64,000 nucleotides of DNA from Gemmatimonadota bacterium (GTDB taxonomy: Bacteria; Gemmatimonadota; Gemmatimonadetes; Gemmatimonadales; Gemmatimonadaceae): the NCBI GenBank assembly GCA_021413975.1, contig JAIOPJ010000055.1, forward strand, positions 1-64,000. The letters are read 5' to 3'. Of the stretch, positions 17,739-25,122 are shown piece by piece. Both the position numbers and the translations under genes were made by a program. The notes under the pieces are model-generated. The model did no database searches and was not told the DNA's origin. It saw only the letters and a list, made by a program, of their open reading frames with translations. How positions within the stretch are numbered: position 1 is the stretch's first letter; each line of letters begins with the position of its first letter.

Positions 17739-18311
17739 ATGGCCACATCCGAGATGGAACGCCCCGCCCCTCGCTCCTCGCGACGGCAGCGCTCAACGAC
17801 CGAGACCAGGCAGGACGAACTGCGCGAGGCGCTCTCGCATGTGGGCGAGCTCATGCAGCTTCCGCCCAAGCGCCCCACGGAGGCCGCGCCGGTAATCAAG
17901 GAGGCCGCGGCGTTCAGGCTCCCTTCGACCAAGGGCTCGAAGTTCTGGCTGCCGGTCATCGCGGGGGTGATGCTGGCCGGCGTCGCGCTGTTCATGCTCT
18001 GGCCCGCTGCCGCGCCGACCGTCCCGCTCACCCTGCTCGGGGAGTGGACCACGACGAACCCGAAGTACGCCGGGAATCGCATCGCCATCTCGGCCACCGA
18101 CATCCGTCTCACCATCGCGGATCGCAACCCGACGTCGCACGCGATCAGGGGGATCTCGACGAACGCCACGGGCGATTCGCTCAAGGTCGTGATCAACTAC
18201 CAGGATGAGGGCGGCCTCACCGAACTGAACGCCACGCTCGTGACGCTGCCCACGCGACGGCTCATCTTCGCGCGCCCGCAGGGGCTCGTGTGGGACGCGG
18301 TGACCAAATGA
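17739..18311 (+). CDS. Single-pass membrane protein paired with the pilin-like gene
   Basis: A 190-residue protein: about 70 cytoplasmic residues rich in Arg, Gln and Glu (ERPAPRSSRRQRSTTETRQD), one membrane helix (FWLPVIAGVMLAGVALFMLW) and about 100 extracytoplasmic residues with beta pattern (LLGEWTTTNPKYAGNRIAIS, LIFARPQGLVW). LLGEWxxxxPxYxxRxxxI resembles small lipocalin-like/META-type domains but is not assigned. It overlaps the next gene by 4 bases (ATGA), indicating coupled translation with the pilin-like protein. The in-frame GTG or ATG upstream at 17667 gives a longer basic N-terminus and is less likely. Confidence 0.65.
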   Translation: MATSEMERPAPRSSRRQRSTTETRQDELREALSHVGELMQLPPKRPTEAAPVIKEAAAFRLPSTKGSKFWLPVIAGVMLAGVALFMLWPAAAPTVPLTLLGEWTTTNPKYAGNRIAISATDIRLTIADRNPTSHAIRGISTNATGDSLKVVINYQDEGGLTELNATLVTLPTRRLIFARPQGLVWDAVTK

Positions 18312-18754
18312 ACCGCAATCGAAGCGCATTCACGCTCATCGAGCTGATGTCCGTCATGGTCATCATCGGCCTGCTGGCGGGGATCTCGATCCCCAAGCTC
18401 TCGCGGTCGATCGAGAACGCCCGGGTCACCCGCGCCATCGGTGACCTCCGCGCCATCTCGCAGGAACTCGCCCCACTCGATTCGGTGCCGGCGACCCTCG
18501 CGGCGATGGGCCGCGGGTCGCTCCTCGATCCCTGGGGGCGCCCCTACGTCTACTACAAGTTCCCGCCGGTGGTCCCTCCGGCCCTGCCGAGCGGTGCCCG
18601 CGAGGACCGGTTCTCGGTGCCCATCAACGCGCGTTACGACATCTACAGCCTCGGACCTGACGGCCAGTCCGCGGCGTCGCTCGTGGCGGCCACCAGCCGC
18701 GACGACGTCGTCTTCTCGAGCGAAGGGTTCATCGGGCTCGCGATCAAGTACTGA
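18308..18754 (+). CDS. Type IV pilin-like/GspG-like protein
   Basis: A 148-residue protein with a seven-residue basic leader and the classic prepilin segment FTLIELMSVMVIIGLLAGI. The residue before the cleavage point is Ala (SAFTLIE) where Gly is normal, which may slow processing. The rest is a compact GspG-like globular domain containing DPWGRPYVYYKFPP and YDIYSLGPDGQ, the latter resembling major pseudopilin loops. No other secretion or pilus genes surround it, so it is orphan here; a second copy lies at 34957-35496. Co-translated with the upstream membrane protein. Confidence 0.88.
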   Translation: MNRNRSAFTLIELMSVMVIIGLLAGISIPKLSRSIENARVTRAIGDLRAISQELAPLDSVPATLAAMGRGSLLDPWGRPYVYYKFPPVVPPALPSGAREDRFSVPINARYDIYSLGPDGQSAASLVAATSRDDVVFSSEGFIGLAIKY

Positions 18755-18786
18755 CCGGCGCCGGGTGTCGTCGCGGACCGGGCGGG

Positions 18787-19581
18787 CTAGAACAGGCGAG
18801 CGAACCCGAGTCCGAAGAACACACCGTCCCGCGGCGCGTCCACCCGGGCGCCCACCCGGGCGTCGAGCTGGAAGCGGTCGTTCACGAGGAACGTGAGGCC
18901 GCCGTTGACATAGTCGCGGCGCTGCCACGCGGCCGTGCGATCGCCGAACACGTAGTACTCCGCGTAGCTGCCGAACCGCTCCGAGAGTGAGAAGGCGAAG
19001 GTCCCCGAGCCCGACCATTCGTCGTACGCGGCCCCGCCCACCTCGCCCCGCGCCCAGTTCAGGTTCGACGCGAACGCCACGCGCTCGGTGAGCGACCACT
19101 GCGTGAGGAACTTCACCTCCGGCAGCGCCCGGCGATTCCGATAGCTCTCGGCGCCGGTCGGCAGCGACGTGCCGACGATCAGCGCGACCGTGGGATCGAG
19201 GCTCCCCGGTGTCCCGGGACCGGCATGCAACGCGATCTTCACGCCGAGTCCGGCATCCTCGAGCCCCTGCGCGCGCGAGGCGCCCGCCCGTTCGGTCACG
19301 TGATTCGCCGGCGTGAGCCGCAACTCCCAGCGCGGGGAGAGTCCGGTGCGGAGCAGCATCTCGCCGGTCGAGACGCTCCGCACCCCGTCCTCGTCGGTGA
19401 AGGTGCTCCCCATCTCCAACTGCGTGTGTCCGTGCGGCACGGTGACCGCGCTCTCGGTGAAGTCGGGACGGTCGGTGATGATCGGCCCGGGCGCGACCGT
19501 CGGTGCGGCGCGGACACAGGCGACGAGGGCGAGCGCGAGCAGAGGCGCGAGAGCGCCCGCGGGACGGGAATGGGTGTGCAT
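18787..19581 (-). CDS. Outer-membrane transporter-like protein (phenol MetA-type)
   Basis: A 264-residue protein with a signal peptide that ends with a possible lipobox (LALVAC). The mature part follows the MetA/'transporter' barrel pattern: GPIITDRPDFTESAVTVPHG, TQLEMGSTFTDEDG, LSPRWELRL, LIVGTSLPTGAES and a C-terminal phenylalanine (GLGFARLF). Members of this family form outer-membrane channels with no firm substrate. Whether lipid-anchored is uncertain. A stop at 18787 faces the pilin gene in convergent orientation. The start at 19581 is chosen for the signal peptide. Confidence 0.75.
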   Translation of the reverse strand: MHTHSRPAGALAPLLALALVACVRAAPTVAPGPIITDRPDFTESAVTVPHGHTQLEMGSTFTDEDGVRSVSTGEMLLRTGLSPRWELRLTPANHVTERAGASRAQGLEDAGLGVKIALHAGPGTPGSLDPTVALIVGTSLPTGAESYRNRRALPEVKFLTQWSLTERVAFASNLNWARGEVGGAAYDEWSGSGTFAFSLSERFGSYAEYYVFGDRTAAWQRRDYVNGGLTFLVNDRFQLDARVGARVDAPRDGVFFGLGFARLF

Positions 19582-19700
19582 GGCGGGGTCAGGGATCGGG
19601 GGCGTCGGCCGACATCGGAGTTCTCCGAAGGCCTTCCGCCGGAGGCGAATATCGATGGACGCGACCGCGCGGCGCAAGGCGCGCGCGTCCCTCCACGCCG

Positions 19701-19775
19701 CTACTTGCCTTCGAACTCGAAAGAGACTTTCATCTTCACGCGACCGCACTCGACGTTGCCGTCCTTGATCGTCAT
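19701..19775 (-). CDS. Possible 24-residue ORF in the 19582-19896 gap
   Basis: A small minus-strand frame starting ATG at 19775: MTIKDGNVECGRVKMKVSF then EFEGK. Codons are mostly G/C-ending and encode a regular alternating pattern, more like coding sequence than noise. It may be a mini-gene or the tail of a degraded gene; the frame continues upstream to a stop near 19857 with Pro/Arg-rich codons. No ribosome binding site is obvious. The rest of the 315-base gap shows no genes or hairpins that I can defend. Confidence 0.2.
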   Translation of the reverse strand: MTIKDGNVECGRVKMKVSFEFEGK

Positions 19776-19896
19776 GTCCAATGCCTGACCTCGGCGACCC
19801 GGAGGTGGCGCAGCGACCGCGAGGCGCGGGCGACGGCGGCGCTACGCTGCACGGTACAACCGGTTCGCGATCCCGCCACCTTCACGCTCCTCGGTC

Positions 19897-20781
19897 ATGC
19901 GACTCCGTCCGGCCACCGACACGCTGCGCGAGCCACCGCTCCCCAAGGGTCGCGACTTCGACGGCCATCCGTTCGTCGGCCTCCACTACCGCCTCTACCG
20001 GGGCGACCTGTTCGCCGGCCGCGTCTCCGGCTCCGAGATCGGCCAGGGCGACCTCGGCGACTGCTTCTTCCTCTCGTCGCTCGTCGCGGTCGCGAACACG
20101 CACCCCTCGCTGATCCGGCGCGCGATCGTCGCGCATGGGGACGACACCTACACGGTGACCTTCTGGGAGCGGAGTCGCGGCCTGGCGCGGCCGCTGCCGA
20201 TCCGCGTGGACTGCCGGTTCCCCACCGATGCGCGTGGCCACCAGAAGTTCGGCCGCGGTCTCCGGGCAGGGCCGCACGGGCACGAACTCTGGCCAGCGCT
20301 CTTCGAGAAGGCGTACGCGGTCTCCCAACGTGGGTACGTGCATACCAATCAGGGCGGCGACGCCACGACGGCGCTGACCGCGCTGACCGGCCTTCCGAGC
20401 CGGGCGTTCGTGCCCGCGAACCTGACGCGCGCCGCGCTCTGGCAGCGACTCGTGGACGGCGTGAACGGGCGGCACCCGATGGTCACCGGCACGCCGACCA
20501 CGCGCGATCTGGAGCGCCGCACCGGGCGCCGCGACCTGGCCGGGCTCCTCGACGACCACTACTACGCGGTGGTCAGTGTCACCGAGCGCCGTGGGGAGCG
20601 ACTGGTCAAGCTCTACTCGCCACTCGTGGACATCACCGCCGCGGCCGTCTCCACGCCGGAGGCACGCGACGACGCGCACCGGCATGTGGTGATGAGCCTC
20701 GACGACTACCGGCGGGACTTCGACCAACTGGCGGTGAGTGCGCTGGGGCGCGGGGATCCCGGTGCGGCGAAGGTCGGATAG
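19897..20781 (+). CDS. Calpain-like cysteine protease (C2 family) with an unusual active site
   Basis: A 294-residue cytoplasmic protein with no signal peptide. The calpain core is clear: IGQGDLGDCFFLSSLVA holds the oxyanion Gln and catalytic Cys, HELWPALFEKAYAVSQRGY is the characteristic calpain helix, and DDHYYAVV carries the catalytic-position His. About 20 residues after that His, where calpains have the catalytic Asn (N-P-W), this protein has KLYSPL, i.e. Ser-Pro. The enzyme might be weak, altered or inactive. Bacterial calpain-like proteases are scarce and their roles mostly unknown. The start ATG at 19897 lies 115 bases from the nearest possible ORF. Confidence 0.88.
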   Translation: MRLRPATDTLREPPLPKGRDFDGHPFVGLHYRLYRGDLFAGRVSGSEIGQGDLGDCFFLSSLVAVANTHPSLIRRAIVAHGDDTYTVTFWERSRGLARPLPIRVDCRFPTDARGHQKFGRGLRAGPHGHELWPALFEKAYAVSQRGYVHTNQGGDATTALTALTGLPSRAFVPANLTRAALWQRLVDGVNGRHPMVTGTPTTRDLERRTGRRDLAGLLDDHYYAVVSVTERRGERLVKLYSPLVDITAAAVSTPEARDDAHRHVVMSLDDYRRDFDQLAVSALGRGDPGAAKVG

Positions 20782-20853
20782 CACCCGACCACGCCTCGCG
20801 CGTCGACGCGCATGCTTCCCGAGTCGGCCCCGACGGTGTTGCTTCAAGCTCGG

Positions 20854-23800
20854 ATGCGAATGCACACGGCTTTCTTCCTTGCGATCCTGGCGCTGTGCGG
20901 CGCCCTTCCCGCCCGCGCGCAGGCCCCGGTCCGCGGCGCCACGTCAGGCCAAGTGATCGGCACCGTCGTCGCGGACGACGGCCGCCCCGTGGAGGGCGCG
21001 CGCGTCGCCGTGACGCGCCGCCAGGGCGCCTCGGGCACCGAGGCCCTCACCGACTCCCGCGGGGCGTTCCGTCTCCCGCCGTTGGCGCCGGGCCTCTACT
21101 CCCTCACCGTCCGCCAGCTCGGCTTCCGCCCCGCGAGCCTCGCCGTCGTGCGTGTCGTGGCCGGCGACACGGTGAGCGTGCGCGTATCGCTCACCCGCGC
21201 GCCGGCCCAGCTCTCCACGGTCGTGGTGATCCGTTCGCCCGCGTCGATCGACGCGCTCTCCCCCGAATCGCCCCGACGCATCGAGCGCGAGACCGCGCTC
21301 CTCCTGCCCACGCCGCGCGATGCGTCGAGCGTGATCGCCCTGGTGCCCGGGGCGAAGGACGGGCGACTCTGGGGTGGTGCCGGCGCGGTCACCAACGACT
21401 TCAAGCTCGACGGCGTCTCGTTGAACCATCCGGGCGTCGGCGGCGACTTCCTGCAGCTGCCGCGCGACTGGGTCGAGACGGTCGAGATCCGCGGGATCGG
21501 GGCCAACGCGGAGTTCGGCAACTTCCAGGGCGGCGTGGTCAACGCGATCACGCGTACCGGGAGCAATGTGCGTACGGCGGCGTTCCGTTCGTTCTTCGAG
21601 TCGGAACGGCTCACGGCCACCAACTTCGATCTCGACGAGCAGGGGGCCGAGCAGGCAGGGCGGACTGAGCTCAGCGGCGAGGCCGGCGGAGCGATCCTGC
21701 AGGACCGGCTCTTCTACTTCGTGGGCGCCCAAGCGGTGTCGCGGACGTTCCGCTCGCCCGACCTCGTCTCGACGCCACCTGGGGACTTCCTCGGCGCGCG
21801 CGAGACGCAACGCGATCTCCGCGGCATCGGCAAGCTCACCTGGCTGCGCGCACCGGGAGAGCGCATGGAGGCGCTCCTCGGCGTCAGTGACCGCACGATC
21901 GCCAACGCCGGGATCAACGGGATCGACGGCGTCTCGGCATTGCAGCGCGTGCGCGCGCCGACCCTCTGGTACTCCGCCACCTGGCGACGTGAGCTCACGG
22001 CGCGCACGTCGCTCGACCTGCGGCTCGCCGGATATGACGCGCGCGAGCGCCGCGACGGCAATGGTGGTGCCGGGACGCCCGCGGTACGCGAGCTGAGGCT
22101 GGGGAACCTGCCGGTGGAGCAGAACGCCGAGTTCGATGAGCGCTCCGAGCCGTCGAGTCACTCGGCCGCGCTCACGATGCGCCACTCGGGTCGTGCGTTC
22201 GGCGCCGAGCACCAGCTCGCGTGGGGGGCCGAGCTCACGCTCGGAGAGTGGAACGATGCGCTCACCCGGAACGGCGGTGTCACGTGGCGCCCGTATGTGG
22301 TGACTGGCGTGCCCTTCTCGGCGACGGACGCGTCCACATGGACCACCACCGGGAGCGATTGGGGCGGGGAAGTCCACTTGCGGAGTCGGACCCGGAGCAC
22401 GGCCTACTTCGTGCAGGACCAGATCACGATCGGCTCGCGGATCACGCTGAGCCCTGGCATCCGGTTCAGTACCTGGACGGGGTGGCTCACCCCGTGCGCC
22501 GCGGTCGAATCCGATCCGGTCTGCGCCGGACGCCTCAGGGCCGCGAGCGCCAAGGCGTTCGATCCGCGCGTCGGGGTCTCCTGGGACGTCACGGGACGGA
22601 ACACCCTCGCGATCAAGGCGCACTGGGGCCGCTATCACCAGGGGATGTACGCGCTCTTCTTCGATCGCGCGTCGGGAGCGAACATCCACTCCAATGAGCG
22701 CTTCTACTACGCCGCGCCCCCGCTGACCAGTTCGCGCACGACCTTCGACACCGCGGCGCGCGACTCCCTCCTCGGGCCGGGAGGGTTCTCGCCGTTCTGG
22801 GACGAAGAGATCCGGAACGAGTCGGGGGTGGTGAAGGGTTACCGCCAGCCGTACGTCGATCAGCTGAGCATCGGCGTGGAGAAGACACTGGGTGCGCACT
22901 GGAAGCTCGAACTCCTCGCCCTCGCTCGCACCAACGGCGACATCGTCGGCCTCGTGGATCGCAACATGGCGTCGAACTATACGGCGCTCAGCGACATCGC
23001 GGTCGGTCACCGACTGCTCTTCGGCACGATCCTCGATGCCCAGGGACGGCCGCTCGTGCTCGACCGGCTCTGGGTCTCCAATCGCGACCTGATCGACCAG
23101 GTCCTGCGGATGAACGCCAACCTGCGGCCTGGCGCGCCACCGCGCTGCTTCGGCGGGTGGTGCCCCGCCGACCTCGGCGCACTCACGTTCGACCCCCGGA
23201 TCGAGCTCGCGCCGATCGCATCGGCTCGGCGACGGTATGGACAGCTCACGACGACCCTCACCGCGGCATTCGCCGACTGGCGCGCCGAGGGTTCGGTGAC
23301 CGTGGCGCGACTCGAAGGGAACGTCGCCGGCGTGACCGGGCACGGCGTGACGGGGAGCCGATTCAGCGCCGGCCCGTTCGTCCGCCCCAACGAGGCAGAG
23401 AACTTCAACGGAGCGCTCCCGGACGCGACCGAGTTCGAGGCCAAGGTCTGGCTCACGGCTCGGCTGCCGTTCGGCCTGAAGGGCGGGTTCCTCTTCACCC
23501 ACATCCTCGGCGAGCGGACCACGCCGAGCTTCACGATCCTCGGACGCTATCGGTACACGGATCGGTTCGGAGAGACCGCGAACGAGGAGCTCACGCGGCA
23601 GGTGCTGGGGCAGCAGCTGTTCGTGGAGTCGCGCGGGTCGCGCAACTACGCGAGTCGCACCATGCTCGACCTCCACGTCGAGCGCGCGCTGCCACTGCGG
23701 GTCGCGCGGCAGGCGGCGCTCTCGGTGGATCTGTTCAACGCGCTCGGGTCGCGCGCGGTCACGCGCGCGAAGACGGAGATCGACGATCAGTCGATCACGG

Positions 23801-23880
23801 ACCCCTCGTCGACGCTCGGCGCCACGCGGCAGCGCGTGGCGCCGCGGTCGATCCGGATCGGAGTGCGGATCGGGTCGTAG
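20854..23880 (+). CDS. TonB-dependent receptor with carboxypeptidase regulatory-like domain
   Basis: A 1008-residue outer-membrane receptor. Signal peptide is about residues 1-25 (HTAFFLAILALCGALPARAQ). Then comes a CarboxypepD_reg domain (about 28-115, IGTVVADDGRPVEGARVAV and LPPLAPGLYSLTVRQLGFRP), a plug domain with FKLDGVSLNHPGVGGDF and VEIRGIGANAEFGNFQGG, and a 22-strand type barrel to the end. It resembles OmpA-linked/SusC-like receptors; ligand unknown. It is immediately upstream (149 bases) of the lanthipeptide precursor gene, so co-transcription is possible but not shown. Two in-frame ATGs (20854, 20860) can start it; a further in-frame start at 20812 lies before the signal. Confidence 0.88.
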   Translation: MRMHTAFFLAILALCGALPARAQAPVRGATSGQVIGTVVADDGRPVEGARVAVTRRQGASGTEALTDSRGAFRLPPLAPGLYSLTVRQLGFRPASLAVVRVVAGDTVSVRVSLTRAPAQLSTVVVIRSPASIDALSPESPRRIERETALLLPTPRDASSVIALVPGAKDGRLWGGAGAVTNDFKLDGVSLNHPGVGGDFLQLPRDWVETVEIRGIGANAEFGNFQGGVVNAITRTGSNVRTAAFRSFFESERLTATNFDLDEQGAEQAGRTELSGEAGGAILQDRLFYFVGAQAVSRTFRSPDLVSTPPGDFLGARETQRDLRGIGKLTWLRAPGERMEALLGVSDRTIANAGINGIDGVSALQRVRAPTLWYSATWRRELTARTSLDLRLAGYDARERRDGNGGAGTPAVRELRLGNLPVEQNAEFDERSEPSSHSAALTMRHSGRAFGAEHQLAWGAELTLGEWNDALTRNGGVTWRPYVVTGVPFSATDASTWTTTGSDWGGEVHLRSRTRSTAYFVQDQITIGSRITLSPGIRFSTWTGWLTPCAAVESDPVCAGRLRAASAKAFDPRVGVSWDVTGRNTLAIKAHWGRYHQGMYALFFDRASGANIHSNERFYYAAPPLTSSRTTFDTAARDSLLGPGGFSPFWDEEIRNESGVVKGYRQPYVDQLSIGVEKTLGAHWKLELLALARTNGDIVGLVDRNMASNYTALSDIAVGHRLLFGTILDAQGRPLVLDRLWVSNRDLIDQVLRMNANLRPGAPPRCFGGWCPADLGALTFDPRIELAPIASARRRYGQLTTTLTAAFADWRAEGSVTVARLEGNVAGVTGHGVTGSRFSAGPFVRPNEAENFNGALPDATEFEAKVWLTARLPFGLKGGFLFTHILGERTTPSFTILGRYRYTDRFGETANEELTRQVLGQQLFVESRGSRNYASRTMLDLHVERALPLRVARQAALSVDLFNALGSRAVTRAKTEIDDQSITDPSSTLGATRQRVAPRSIRIGVRIGS

Positions 23881-23950
23881 CGGCGCCGCCCGGTCCCGGC
23901 GTGCCGGAGTGTGACCCCGCGCACGGCGCCGCGCGTAGCCGAACCCCTTA

Positions 23951-23979
23951 TTGACAGGAACCGCGCGGGATGTGAAGGT
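23951..23979 (+). promoter_or_regulatory. Candidate promoter for the lanthipeptide operon
   Basis: TTGACA, a perfect -35 hexamer, stands at 23951-23956, and 17 bases later a weak -10 region reads GAAGGT (23974-23979). It sits in the 148-base gap after the TonB receptor stop, about 50 bases before the precursor start, fitting a short 5' untranslated region. The -10 is poor, so it is tentative. Confidence 0.35.
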
Positions 23980-24028
23980 TGCGCTCCGGCGGTCGTTCGA
24001 TCCACTCCACCCCCTATCAGGAGTCCGC

Positions 24029-24202
24029 ATGTCGAAGGGCGAGAAGGACAAGAAGTCGGACAAGTCGAGCAAGCTCGAGGTCAAGGGTGACGCGTTCAAG
24101 AAGCTGACCGACAAGGAGCTCGACAAGGTGACGGGTGGCCGGCCCATGCGGGGTCAGACCACGCTGAATCCGACCAGTTCGGACGGCTGCTGCGGCGGCT
24201 GA
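24029..24202 (+). CDS. Lanthipeptide precursor peptide (LanA) with double-glycine leader
   Basis: A 57-residue peptide with an AGGAG ribosome site 5 bases before ATG. Residues 1-37 are a lysine/aspartate-rich leader ending LTDKELDKVTGG, a double-glycine motif of the kind cut by C39 (bacteriocin-type) peptidases. Residues 38-57 would be the core, beginning RPMRGQ and ending with DGCCGG. It holds three Thr (44, 45, 49), two Ser (50, 51) and two Cys (54, 55), so up to two (methyl)lanthionine rings and up to three leftover dehydrated or reduced residues could form. No class I FNLD leader box is seen, although the enzymes are class I (LanB/LanC). A start upstream in frame at 23951 is rejected because it has no ribosome site. 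No homologue is known to me. Confidence 0.8.
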   Translation: MSKGEKDKKSDKSSKLEVKGDAFKKLTDKELDKVTGGRPMRGQTTLNPTSSDGCCGG

Positions 24203-24246
24203 CCGGCTGCCTCGGCTCGCGCGCGTAAGCGCTCGACGACGAACCC

Positions 24247-25122
24247 GTGCGACTCGGGGTGCTCGACACCGGTCATCCGAGATGGGCCATCGAACTGGCT
24301 CCTCATGTCGAGCACCTCGGGTACTCGCGGTACTGGCTCGCGGAGCATCACGGGCATCCCGCGCAGAGTGGCAGCCCGGAAGTCCTCACCGGCATCATCG
24401 CGGCGATCACGGACACGATCCGTGTCGGTCCCGCGGGCGTGCTCCTGCGGTATTACAGTCCCTACAAGGTCGCACAGTCCTTCAGACTGCTCGACGGCCT
24501 CTTCCGTCCGCGGATCGACCTCGGTGTCGCGCGCGGAGCAGGTGGCGATGACGCGGTCTCCGCCGCGTTGCTCGACGGGCGCACCGCCACGCTGTCGGAG
24601 TACGAAGCAAAGGTCGGATCGCTCGCCGAGCTCCTGCGAGTACCGTCCGCGAGCGGGCGACCGAACCCCCTCCCGACATTCGGTGATGATGTCCCGCTAG
24701 GCGAGTTCTGGGTGCTCGGAGCCACGCGGCGGACCGCGCTCTTGGCCGCGCGACTGGGGGCGGCGTTCGGCTTCTCGGAATACTTCGCCCGCATGGCCGA
24801 TCCCGAGGTCGATACCGCGGCGATCGTGCGTGCCTATCGCACGGCGTTCCAGCCCGGCCCCGCGCTGCGCGCCCCGAGGTGGAACGTCGCCATCACCGGC
24901 GTCGCCACGGCGCGACCTGACTCCGGGATACGCATCGCGCCGATCGCGGGACCTCCCCCGCTGATCGGCTCGGTCGGGCAGTGGCGCTCGCGCCTGCGCG
25001 ACACGGCGGAGCGGTACGAGACCGACGAGGTCATCGTGCTCGATCTCTGCGACCAGATCGCCGACCGTCGACGCTCGTACGACCTCATGGCGGAAGCGGC
25101 CGACCTCGCGGTGCGCGCGTGA
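24247..25122 (+). CDS. Luciferase-like (LLM) flavin/F420 oxidoreductase of the lanthipeptide operon
   Basis: A 291-residue TIM-barrel oxidoreductase of the bacterial luciferase/LLM class. Family marks are RLGVLDTG at the N-terminus, YSRYWLAEHHG (strand 3 region), VGPAGVLLRYYSPYKVAQSF and ARGAGGDDAV. It begins at a GTG 44 bases after the precursor gene and ends overlapping the dehydratase start (GTGA). In class V lexapeptide, a related F420H2-dependent LLM enzyme reduces dehydroalanine to D-alanine; by analogy this protein may reduce dehydrated residues in the core peptide, or oxidise it in another way. That role is inference from neighbourhood. Cofactor choice (FMN or F420) cannot be read reliably. 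Confidence 0.85.
   Translation: MRLGVLDTGHPRWAIELAPHVEHLGYSRYWLAEHHGHPAQSGSPEVLTGIIAAITDTIRVGPAGVLLRYYSPYKVAQSFRLLDGLFRPRIDLGVARGAGGDDAVSAALLDGRTATLSEYEAKVGSLAELLRVPSASGRPNPLPTFGDDVPLGEFWVLGATRRTALLAARLGAAFGFSEYFARMADPEVDTAAIVRAYRTAFQPGPALRAPRWNVAITGVATARPDSGIRIAPIAGPPPLIGSVGQWRSRLRDTAERYETDEVIVLDLCDQIADRRRSYDLMAEAADLAVRA

Noticed and set aside
23951-24030. A longer start for the lanthipeptide precursor.
   Set aside because: The in-frame TTG at 23951 is the -35 promoter hexamer and has no ribosome site; AGGAG lies 5 bases before the ATG at 24029.
20944-24147. A very long open frame on the minus strand opposite the TonB receptor gene.
   Set aside because: It is Arg/Pro/Gly-rich, has no domain pattern, and mirrors the codon bias of the real gene on the other strand. 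GC-rich genes often leave the antisense frame open.
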